Source: Zanthoxylum bungeanum (taxonomy: Eukaryota; Streptophyta; Magnoliopsida; Sapindales; Rutaceae). Taken from it: 64,000 nt of DNA. The DNA lies in contig SKCR01019524.1 in the NCBI GenBank assembly GCA_019454045.1, positions 1 through 64,000 of the forward strand. The letters are read 5' to 3'. Both the position numbers and the translations under genes were made by a program. Shown one piece after another: positions 36,937 through 47,570 of the stretch (positions are counted from its first letter, which is position 1; each line of letters starts with the position of its first letter). The notes below the pieces were generated by a model. The model was not told the origin of the DNA. It saw nothing but the letters and a program-made list of their open reading frames with translations, and did not search any database.

Positions 36937-39507
36937 TGTAGAACACAGAAATTGGACGACGCTGTTCCGGGCTCGCGGCCCGGTCAGGAATTCGAAATAA
37001 CATGGAGTCGCCACCCGGTGTGAACCGGGACAAAGATTTAAGGCCGCACTCACCCCTCGCAAGGGAAGACCTCAAACCGTTGGGTTCAGAATGGTCCCTT
37101 ACTTATGTCATTTGTAATAAATGGATTTGTGCAATATTAACCAAGTCTACACAACATGCTTAAGAACAACCTATTAACCATGCATAAAACAACATCATAC
37201 TAAACAACCTAATCATGCATAAAAAAATAAATATCATACTAAACGACTACATCATGCTTAGAAACAACCAACTAATCATGCATTAAACATCATACTAAAC
37301 AACCTAATCATGCATAGGAAAATAAATATCATACTAGACAATTAAATCATGCTCAAGCACAACCAACTAGTCATGCATAAAACTATAACATATTAAACAT
37401 CATAATCATGCATAAAGCAATAATAAATTAACTTAAACGACTACATCATGCTTAGAAAATAAATAACGGAAATAAGATAAAAGGGTGCCCTCAGGTCTTA
37501 CCTTTTAAGTCGCTTTCCGGGAGTGCGTTCCACGGTGCCGGAAGGGATATCGTTTTTCTGTTTTCACTGGTCCGCTGTTTCTACTGTTTTCACGGGTTCA
37601 CTGTTTCTGCTGTTTTTTTCGTCTTCAACGGATCCGCTGTTTCTGCCGTTTTTGCCCGCGGTTAGAGTTTGCTGTTTTCGGCCATTTTCTCACAGTTTCG
37701 ACTTGCCGTTTTCACCGTTTCACTCGTTATTTTCACTCATGATTTTTCTGCACTTTTCAGTTATTTTCACTCGCTATTCTCTCTGTTTTCAATTCAAATT
37801 TTCTTTCTCTCTCTCTTGGATAATTTGGGCTCGGTTTTGGATGGTTTCTTACGTGGGTTTGGAGGGCAGGTTTCACGGTTTGTGTGGAGGTTTAAGGCAG
37901 TGAGTTGGACTGTTTGGGGGCAGTGTCAGGGATGGTTTCACGACAGTTTGGTGCGTGCGGGGTGGCTTCTTATTTACTCGTGAGGTTAGGGGCAGTTTGT
38001 GAGTGAAGGGGGCTGTTGATGAGCAATCTATGCGTGTATGGGGCTGCAGGCAGTGAGTTGCTTTTAGTGAAGTTAGAAGGGGCTGTTAGCGTGCATGAAA
38101 GTGTGAAGGGTTGGTGTTACGTGAAGTCAGTTTGTGAAGGGTTTAGTGCATGGTTTGTTCTCTGCAGTGAAAGTGGCGTGTGGCTAGGGTTCTCGGTAGT
38201 GAAGGGCTTGGTGCAGTGGGGCTGCTGTGAAGGGGTTTCTTCTTTGCGTGGAGTGGCTGTGAGAGATTTGTTTATTTGAATGTGAGGGAATGGTTCTGAA
38301 GTGGCTAGGGTTTCATGGCAGTGGCTGGTTTGTTCAAAGTGAGGGCTGTGATGGAGGCAAATGGCGTGAAAGAGGGCTGCTGTCAGTTACGTGAGATGAG
38401 GGGCTGTGTGGGTTGCGAGTGGACTGGTGAGGTGTGAGGCTGATACGTTGATGCTTGCTAGGGACGTGAGGTCAGGGGGAAGCAGGTTAGTGGCGTCGTT
38501 GTGAGGCAAGGGGGGTAATTTGAAAGCGTGAGGCAGTAGGCGTGGCTGATCGTGTGTGTTGAAGGCAATGAAGGGTGAGGGGCTGAAAGCTATGTGTGAG
38601 GGTGATTAGGGTTTGTTCCAGCGTGAGTGTAGGGGCAGCTGTGAGAGGTTTCAGTGTGAGTGTATGGACTAGTTCCAGGAGGTGAGATGAGGGGCTGTGC
38701 GTGTTTGGTAGCTAGGTTTTGGGCAGTGGATGAGGGAGAGAGGCCGAGTGTATGATGTTGGTGAAATGAGGGGGGAGTCCAGCCGAGTGAGAGAGAGGCT
38801 AAGGGTTTATATGGTTCTTTGAGAGAATGGTCACTGCATGGTGGGAGTATGGGTTATGGCATGGAGGGTGGTTAGCATGAATAGGGTATGGGTGTTGCAG
38901 GGGAATAATGGTTGATTGTGGATGGGTGAGAGATGGGTTGTGATGGGCGTGAGGCATGGGTGAGGTTAGATTGTGATTTGTGATTTGTTTATTATTTGTG
39001 TGTTAGTGGGTTTTGTTGATGTTTGTTTGTTTATTATTTGTTTGGTGTTGGTGTTGTTTATTATTTTATTGTTTGATGAATTAGTGGGTTTTGTTGTTGT
39101 TGATTTGTTTATTTTATTGTTTATTTGGTTTAGGTTCGTGTGTGTATGTTACACGTAAAGGGTGGGTTTATTTTATTTGGTGTTGTTGATTGATTATTTG
39201 TGCTTGGTTAGTATTTTTTATTGGTTTGATTTAATTTGAATTTATTCAATTGGTTGGTGATTTTTATTTTGCATGGGAGTTGAAGGTCACAGGGGTGGGC
39301 TTTAAAGTTCGGGGCGAGAATAAATTTTGAAATAAAGGCTCCCTGAGCAAACCCGAGTTTAAGCGAGCGAACAAAAATCCAACAAAACGTCAATTCTTGA
39401 CTTTTCCCTTCCGTCGTCCGTTTCCCGCAACTTCCATGACATGAAAAGGTAGTGCCTCCTTACGAGACTCGTCATCGGGCATGATATGCAAAAATGCAGT
39501 GTCTACA
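36937..39507 (-). mobile_element. Solo LTR H of a related Tat/Ogre-like family
   Basis: This 2571-bp LTR has ends TGTAGAACACAGAAATTGG...GCAGTGTCTACA, flanked by perfect CTAGG duplications (36932-36936 and 39508-39512). The uninterrupted site is visible in the left LTR of F near 25648-25660. Both ends and the CACTCACCCCTCGCAAGGG tract resemble F, but most of the interior differs. It has an A/T-rich tandem stretch built on AACAACCTAATCATGCAT (about 37135-37460, period about 95 bp) and a T/C- then G/T-biased segment (about 37520-39170). No PBS or coding sequence is present. Open frames inside (37523-37903, 38016-38279, 38973-39158) are low-complexity chance frames. Confidence 0.88.
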
Positions 39508-39512
39508 CTAGG

Positions 39513-40157
39513 GCTTCTCCTTGTCTCACAAGGAAAAGATTGGATTTGGTGTCAAACAAGGAAAGGATTTGATTGATTGGGGGGACAAATTTGGTTTAGA
39601 TTATGAAGTCAATATCTTTAAATTGGTTATGAGTGATTTAATTAGGCATGACATCTTTTTAATTTAGTATATGATTTTGTTTAGTTAGGAAGTTAATATA
39701 TTTGATTTATCTAAATTAGGAATGCAATTTCTTTAATTTGTGTAAGTATTTTTATTATTTTGGTAGGTGATTATTTAGATTTTATTTGTTTCATTTAACT
39801 GGTAAATGGTTTAATTATTTTATTTAATTCAATGTTTAATTTAATTAATATTTGATTTAATTTAGGTGTAATTTAAGGGCCTTGGGCGTGTGGGCCTAGC
39901 AACAAAACCAGAATACCGACTCCGTTCGAACGCCTCTTAGAACGCTGCACGAACGCCCGCAATCTGTTTGACGTTCGAACGTGGTAACGAATGCAGCACG
40001 AACGAAAACAGTGAACTTGTGAAATGAACTTGATGACATACTTATTCCAAATTTCCCCTTCTAACATCTGTTTCCCGCAATATCCTTAACTTAAAAAGGT
40101 AGTGCCTCCAACTGAGACTCATCATCGGGTTTTATATGCAAAAATGCAGTGCCTACA
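39513..40157 (-). mobile_element. 5' LTR of element F, second part
   Basis: This is the continuation of the F LTR after solo LTR H, matching 25654-26301 of the left LTR. It ends TGCAGTGCCTACA at 40157 on the + strand and is followed by the CTTAG target duplication. Confidence 0.9.
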
Positions 40158-40912
40158 CTTAGCTTTCATGAAAATTCTTCGTAGACTACTTGGGAAAGAC
40201 AACCTTTATTCTAGGAATAAGGATCCACTGGGATAGATCTAAAAGTTGTTGGCACTCTTTGAGAACTCATACATTGAAATACATGTACGTGACCTGGTAT
40301 CTCATACTCTTTGAGCATTAGGAGTCACAATCAGGCCAATCCTAGTGATAGTCACTGGATTGATGTTAAGAACATCCTTAAGTTTCTTAAATGAACTAAG
40401 GATGTTTTCTTAAGCTATGGAGAAGGAAAACTTGAAGTGACTGGGTTCACTACTGCAAGTTTCCAAACCGACAAAAATGACTAAAAAGTCGTAATAAGGG
40501 TACTATATAGTTTGAATAACGGAACAGAAAGCTGGAAATCTTCCAAGCAATATACTGTTGCCGAATAGACAACAAAAGCAGAATATTGATGCAGCTGAGG
40601 CAGCAAAAGAAGCGTTTTGGATCTATAATAATCCTAATTAGAATAGGTGTAGTTCTGTTAGCGGCTGAGCTAGGCTACAGCACAGGCTAAAGAATTAATG
40701 GTCTCATCAATGATCCAAGTATGCACTTCAACTGAATCATCTGATTCATTCCATCATACATCGTGGCGATGTGATGACCGAATAAAACGCATCAGATGAT
40801 GACATTGCAAATCTGCTGACGAAAGCTGTTTCTCAGCAGAAGTTTGAGCGACCCGTACATAGTTCAGGTGTAAGACACTTGAGTGATTGGCTATATAGAC
40901 CAAGTGGGAGAT
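40158..40912 (+). pseudogene. Element D pol remnant continued: RT end and RNase H
   Basis: After the CTTAG duplication the copia sequence resumes exactly where it broke at 23169: the tract CTTTCATGAAAATTC matches 49620 onward of copy I. The RNase H SWKSSKQ segment lies near 40531-40555 and GCAGCTGAGGCAGC near 40590. Stops are frequent. The polypurine tract AAGTGGGAGAT at 40902-40912 leads into the 3' LTR. Confidence 0.85.
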
Positions 40913-42424
40913 TGTTGGACAATTATGACCCATAGCATCACTATTTGTACAGAACATGGTGTTGTTGTACAAATTAACTATATGACAAATGAAATTGGTC
41001 TTTTATCATTTGTAATTGGATTACCGAGATATAAATAAATGATAAAAGTCCATATGATTAGTACCGGAATAATAAGATATGAGACAGTATTAATCCACGT
41101 AAGGTTTAATCATTAAATATCCCTAGTCGTTAGTATTATCGAGACTGGACATCGATAATGCGGAATAGGCTAGTATTACACTTGTGCGTGTTATGGAAGC
41201 GTAATTGCATAGTTCTCTTATATTTGGGTATTGGATACTCATGCAAGTGTAATATGAGGTTTTGTTTACCGATGGTACGGAAACAGCTTCGCTCTGTATA
41301 GACCCATCGGAATCCCATTGGTAGTATGACTATGTGTCTATGGGAGTCCGAATCAGGGTAGGTGTATTTGGTCTTAACCTGAGACTTGCATCGCTAATAC
41401 TTGCGACAATCAATATACTTTGGTTTTGGTCGTCAGGGGCTTTAACAGGTTCTGTGTACGCCTCTTCTGGGTATATTAAGAATCGTAGTGTATTGGGTGT
41501 GATGTCAAGATGGAAGTATCACTTCAGTCATAGGGAGATGATGATCACGTAGGATATGGAACTAGTACTCTTGTATGCTGCAGCTATCGGGATAATATGA
41601 CAAGGTCAAGATTATTCGATTATAGAGACTAGTTACCAGAGATCCGATATGTGCTTCGTACGGGGCAGACAAAATTCCAGCCCCAGGCCTAGCATGTGAC
41701 ATCCGATACTGGATCGTAATACGCAATACTACGTATACTACGCCTGAAAAAGATTACATATTCGTTTACAGAATATTTCTGGAGAATTGGGTAGGCACGG
41801 TCTTTGCTAGAAGCCAACCATGTCTTATAAATCGGTAAGGACATGGTACTGGGTACACAAGTATTCGGATAGTCTGATAACCGCATTTACTGCCAACATA
41901 TCCAGGGATCTCTGGGTCGAATCCCAAAGATTCACCGATGATGTTTGACTCGAACAAAATTAATTTGGGATTAACTATGAGAGAGAAAATTAATCTGGGA
42001 TTAATTAGAAGAGAAAGAATTAATCTGGGATTAATTGTGTTGAGAATTTATCTGGTAATAAATTCGTCAAAGAGAGAGAACGCGATTAATTTGGAATTAA
42101 TCGGTAAAGTAAATTTAATAGTTAAATTAGATTTTACTATTTAATTTATTTAATTGGGCTAAAATAATATATTAGATATATATTATTGAAATTAGATTTC
42201 AATGCGGAGTTAAAGTGGATTTTAATTCAAGCGAACGGATTAATTTGGAATTAATTCGCGAGCGATTTCCGTAATAATTTTGCTAGGTATTATTATTTAT
42301 TTAATTGGATTTAATAATGATGCGACGGAAAATTCGTTTAATCGGATTAAACGAACCCGAGCCCGAAGTGTATTGAGAAAGCCACTTGAATTTTGAATTA
42401 AAGTGGGTCCCACCAACTTACATC
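40913..42424 (+). mobile_element. 3' LTR of element D, first part
   Basis: This starts TGTTGGACAATTATGACCC after a polypurine tract and runs 1512 bp to the target site of copy I, ending at the ACATC duplication (42420-42424). It resumes at 52393. It differs from other LTRs in the hairpin region: an extra long hairpin at 42110-42148, and a 10-bp-arm hairpin near 42334-42356 (TTCGTTTAAT arm, loop CGG). Confidence 0.88.
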
Positions 42425-44460
42425 TGTTGGACAATTATGACCAATAGCATCACTATTTGTATAGATCATGGTGTTGTTGTACAAATTAACTATGTGATAA
42501 AGGAAATTGCTCTTTTATCATTTGTAATTGGATTACCGGGATATATAAATGATAAAAGGTCCTTATGATTAGTTCCGGATTGAGATGATATGAGACAGTA
42601 TCAATCCATAAAGGTTTAATCATTAAACAATCCCTAGTCGTAGTATTATCGAGATTGGACATCGATAATGCAGAATAGACTAGTATTACACTTGTGCGCG
42701 TTGTGGGAGCATAACGGCATAGTTCTCATATATTTAAGTATTGGATACTTATGCAAGTGTAATAGGAGGTTGTGTTTACCGATGGTGCGGAAACAGCTTC
42801 GCTCTGGATAGACCAATCAGAATTCCATTGGTAGTATTACTATGTGTCTATGGAAGTCCGAATCAGGGTAGGTGTATTTGGTTTTAACCTGAGACTTGCA
42901 GCTATAATGCGACAATAATCAATATACTTTGGTTTTGGTCGTCCAGGGCTTTAACGGTTCTGTGTACGCCTCTTCTGGGTATATTGAGAATCGTAGTGTA
43001 TTGGGTGTGATGTCAAGATGGAAGTATCACTTCAGTCATAGTGAAGATGATGATCACGTAGGATACGGAACTAGTACTCTTTAGTACTGCAGTCATCGGG
43101 ATAATATGACTAGGTCATGATTATCCGATTATAGAGACTAGTTACTAGAGATCCAACATGTGCTTCGTACGGGACAGACACAATTCCAACCCCAGGCCTA
43201 GCACGTGACATCCGATACTGGATCGCAATACGCAATACTACGTATACTACGCCTGATATAGATTACATATTCCTTTAAGAATATTTCTGGAGAATTGGGC
43301 AGGCACGGTGCTTTGCTAGAAGCCAACCATGTCTTATAAATCGGTAAAAATGTAGTACTAGGTACGTACGTATTCAGATAGTCCGACGACTGGATTTACT
43401 GCCAACATATCCGGGGATCTCATGGGTCGCTTCCCAAAGATTCACCGATGATGTATGACTCGCACATTATTAATCTAGGATTAATAAATTGAAAGAGAAA
43501 ATTAATCTAAGATTAATTCCGGAGATATTTTATCTGGGATAAAATATTAATTAAAGAGAGAGAACGATTAATTTGGAATTAATTGATAAAATAATATATT
43601 TGATATATTAAACGAAATTAGATTTCGACGCGGAATTAAAATTAGATTTTATTTCGGGCGAATGAGTTAATTTAGAATTAATTCGCTAGCGACGTGAATA
43701 GTAATTTTTCTAGGCATAAGTATTTAATTAAATTTGATTTAATTACGTCGCAACGGAAAATTCTTTAATTCAGAATTAGCGAACCCGAGCCCGGGAGTGT
43801 TTGCGGGCCCATTCACATTTTGAATTTAAGTGCGGCCCACAAGTCACATCAAGCGTCAAATCACTAGTCAATCAAGTGATAGAAGTCACATCACTTTGAG
43901 TGAAGTGATGCTTGTCATCATTGATTGATGTGATAGTTGATGGTGGTTGTTGAATGCATTTAATGCCATTTTTCCCTCACTTTTGCTTTTTTTTTTTGGA
44001 AAAACAATACAAAATGTGTAGAGATTTTGGTATATGTTTGATTAAGTTTTAGAAACCAAATGACAACCAACACAACACAATTATTCTCTCTCTCTTCTCC
44101 TCTCCCATTTTCGGCCTTGGGCCATTTTTTCTCTCATTTGTTCTTCTCAATGCCGAGAACTACATGAAGCCTTAAGGAAGATTTGTGGCAAATTTTCCAA
44201 GGTGCTAGCACACTAAAGAGTCATCCAAAAGTGATAGGGAAACAAACCCTTGAGCATGGAATCTCAAATTAAAGTTTGGAGCTTGAAGAACACAAATGGA
44301 GCACAAAGATGACCATTGTTGTGAGCTTCATGGAGGAGCAAAAGTTTTTGTGTTCATCGCATCAAAATCCGATCAATGTAAGTATGATTCCGCCATACTT
44401 CTTTGTTGTATTCACATGTTTAATGCTTATTGATCTTGGGACTATAGTAGAAACCCAACA
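42425..44460 (+). mobile_element. 5' LTR of element I
   Basis: This is 2036 bp, TGTTGG...AAACCCAACA. It has a segment around TCGGCCTTGGGCC (about 44110-44127) that is missing from the 3' LTR. The hairpin string lies at about 43465-43785. Confidence 0.92.
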
Positions 44461-46790
44461 AGTATCAAGAGCCTTGTTTAAGCATGAAATTGGAATTAGG
44501 GTAAAATTTGGGTTAAAATTGATTTGAGCATTGTTTGGCTGAAATTGATTGTTTGAGTATGCTTGAATGATGATAACATAGTGTTATGCATGGTCAATTT
44601 GATTGATGAAAATTGAATTGGATCAAATTTTTCCCCAAAAGTTTGGTTGGCCGACTTTTCCCGATGCTTGCCCTAATTCATGGTGATTTTTGTTTTTTTG
44701 AATCATTGGATGAGTTTGAAAGACATGGAAATGTTGATTTAGGATTTAATTTGATTGAAATCGAAATCGAACAAAAACCCCTATTGTCATGAATTAGAAG
44801 CATGGAAAATGATATGATTTTTTGATTCAATGATGTTGGACATGTGTTGATGATGATAAGCATAATTAATTGTGTAAATTGGTGTTTTGGAAATATTAAT
44901 GTGAGTAATTAATTATGGCTATACACTTTGATTAATTTAATTGTGAAATTTGGAATATTGTAATTAAATTAATTGGGCTTATTTTGGAATTGGCCTTGAA
45001 AAGTTGTATTTGGGCTTAAGGGCCAAGTTTGGTTGAGGTAATTGGTTGGATCCAATTGGGCCCAAAACCATATCATAAAGTCCAAATATAATTAAATGGG
45101 CCTTTAATATTTTAATTGGGCCTAATGGGCCTAAATTGGTTTCTTGGCAAATAATGGTGATTCCTTAAATGGGCTTTGGTATTTGGATTTGACCCATATT
45201 GACCAAAGTCCATGCCTTAAGAAATTAATTGAAAGCCCATTGGACTTTAATTAAATTGACATTGGATGTTAATTGGGCTTTGAGACCCGAAAAGATTAGA
45301 TTTAGAATCTAAGTCGCTAAAGGCACATTAATAAAGTGTAATTATTTAATTTGGAATTAAATATAGAATTAGTATTAAATACAAATAAATTAGATTTAAT
45401 GTTGTAGTTTAATATAATTCGAGAATTCGTACTTTGAGTACTTATTCTTAAAACGAGTCGGACTCGCGCAAAATCAAATCGTTGTTTGAACATTAGATGG
45501 TCATTAATTTCAGATTAATTAATTAGATTAGATTGATTGATAACATGCTTTGTGTGAATACATGGATGTGATGTATGAATAATGTATATCGGATGGATAT
45601 TAGATGGGTGAGGGCAATTTTGGAAATTGTTGTAATAAATTTAGAATTATTAATTGGACCTGCGTGTCCAGCCTATTACCTCTTGATTCTTTGTATTTCT
45701 CTTCTCACCTATTCCCCTCAATGTAAATGAGGTTTTTAGAAGTGTTATGTAATTGGGTAGAAGTAAGATTGTACTAGCGGAGAGAGAGAGAAATAGAGAG
45801 ATTTGTTCTAGGAACAATTTGTTTTAAATATCCATCCGCATATCATTATTAATTTATTTAGGCGCCTTATTATGTTTTTAGAATGCATGTTTAAGGTGTA
45901 TGATGAGACGTAATCAAAGATAATTAATTGGTTGCCAATTACGTGAAAAAACCCTCAACATATATTAAGCGTTTTCCTTCCATTGAATGATTCATTCTCA
46001 AGATCCAAGATTGGCACTGGTTTGTTGGCCAAAGTCAAGGCCTTTGTCCATCGCGGATGTGTTTGAATCATGAAGGCTTTGTTCCATATCGCATGTCTTG
46101 TCCAAGTTGTGATTTGTTGGCCAAAGTCAAGATCACTTCTTGTCCATCGACATCGATTACGAAGCTTTCAAGGTCAATGGGTCCCGCTTAACTGGAATCA
46201 TTAAGTTTGTTGTGCCAAAGCCAAGGCTTAATTGATCCAGAGGAAAAAAAATTAGGAATATATTGGATATATGGCATTTATATAAATATATGTTTCGGAC
46301 TTGGATGTCCACCTACTGGATCTAGGAATTGGATGAGATCCAATTGATCTTAGAGATCTACCTAGTTAAATATCATACAATTTGTTGGCCAAAGTCAAGG
46401 TTGTGTGTTATTTAACGGGATCCTAGCCCACTAGGAAACAAGGTTTCCCGAGTACTCAACAGAGGGTTAGAGGCTCGCCGAAAAATAGTGGGGGCAAGTA
46501 TTAAATTTGCAATTTCGTTTAGTTACTTGCCAATACGCGCTCATTTCAATTTTTTATCAATACATAAATATATTAGTTGGACTAATATTTAATCATTGTT
46601 TTAATTAAACAGTTAGACTGTATTCAAACTACTTCAATTTATAGTTGATTATATAATTGGATTATAGTAATCAATATATTTGAAATTAAACAATCAAATT
46701 ATAGTTGATTATATAGTTAGACTATAGTAATCATTATATAGTACCTAAAATCGTTGATTGGATAGTTAGACTATAGCAATCAAGATAACT
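44461..46790 (+). mobile_element. Non-coding leader of element I
   Basis: About 2.3 kb lie between the PBS and the decayed gag start. It has a TGGGCY cluster (about 44970-45290), then TTGTTGGCCAAAGTCAAG at about 46022, 46115 and 46383, with a variant (GTTGTGCCAAAGCCAAGG) near 46209. These elements keep the same order in all leaders in the window. No long reading frame exists. A long leader is known in BARE-like elements. Confidence 0.8.
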
Positions 46791-47570
46791 GAAAGATTAG
46801 CGTTTAAAACATATACCTGGGTAAAAATGTCATTAAATGGCTTTAATTTTCAGATTGGGAATAAAACCTCAGGATAGTCCTGGGAACTGAGAAGTTATTC
46901 TATTTGATAGAACAACCTCTTGGGCCTAAGCCCGGAGTTGAGAAAATAGTAGAACATGATCTTTGGAAGATTCATGTGATGATAACTTTAGTGCTCAATC
47001 CATTATACTTAATGCAATGATACTTTAATTCCGTTGTCAAAGTTAAGGATTAGATCCTTGTACCATAAAGATGAAATTAAAGGATCTTCATAGATTTATT
47101 CTTAAATCTTAGAAGTACAAATTGCGAAAGAAGCTCTTTAGCTCGTGTATGTCAGAGGGTACATCTGTCGTGCACTAGGTGTCGCAGATGATTGCTGACA
47201 TCGATCAGCTAGGTTAGCTGGGCGTTACCTACGTGGTCGAGACTACAAAGATTTGATCTTATAGTCTCTTCCCGATAGTTGGGGCAGATTCATTGTAACC
47301 AAGAGTAAACTCTTGGAGAGTTGATGGCTATGCTCTATAGCAGAGTCAGAGCTTCTAAAAGGGGTAAAGGCAAAATCATCATAATCTTCTGGGAAGATAA
47401 AGGACATATCCCAAGATGTCTGCCTAAATGTGGCAAACGGGGTCACTGGATGCGTGATTGTCGTATGGACAAGGCATACATGAAGGAAGAGAAGAGGGGC
47501 AAGGCTCCGACTTCAAATATGTTTGTCATAAACATGTTCACTACTAGTATTAAAATTGGATTTTAGATAC
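46791..47570 (+). pseudogene. gag remnant with zinc knuckle, element I
   Basis: The gag start (about 46791-46930) is recognisable by nucleotide match to the gag N-terminus of copy C but is not open. The open piece at 47321-47566 has the nucleocapsid zinc knuckle CLPKCGKRGHWMRDC, followed by a basic stretch and the sequence towards the protease. The first cysteine pair is spaced CX3C rather than the usual CX2C. Between 46930 and 47320 the frame is broken. Confidence 0.75.

Larger units (their letters stand above)
23170..40157 (-). mobile_element. Tat/Ogre-like Ty3/gypsy element F, gag-only derivative, with two nested insertions
   Basis: Boundaries are a perfect CTTAG duplication (23165-23169 and 40158-40162) and TG...CA ends. 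On the - strand the 5' LTR is 40157-34441, the PBS matches TGGCGACTCCACTGGGG (complement of a plant tRNA-Arg 3' end, from memory), then gag, a scrap of the pol C-terminus, a tandem-repeat 3' UTR, a polypurine tract (26315-26302, AAAGTGGGGGCGAC on the - strand) and the 3' LTR 26301-23170. Without insertions G and H it is about 9.4 kb, with LTRs of about 3.13 kb. Protease, RT, RNase H and most of integrase are absent, so it would need another element's enzymes. A Tat/Ogre placement follows from the gag, PBS and repeat-bearing 3' UTR. Confidence 0.85.

Noticed and set aside
37523..38279. Phe/Ser-rich and following + strand open frames in H
   Set aside because: They lie in low-complexity T/C- and G/T-rich LTR sequence with no domain, and the family's LTRs are non-coding.
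38973..39158. Hydrophobic 61-codon frame that looks like a membrane peptide
   Set aside because: GTTTATT-rich low-complexity LTR sequence translates to Leu/Phe/Val by composition alone.
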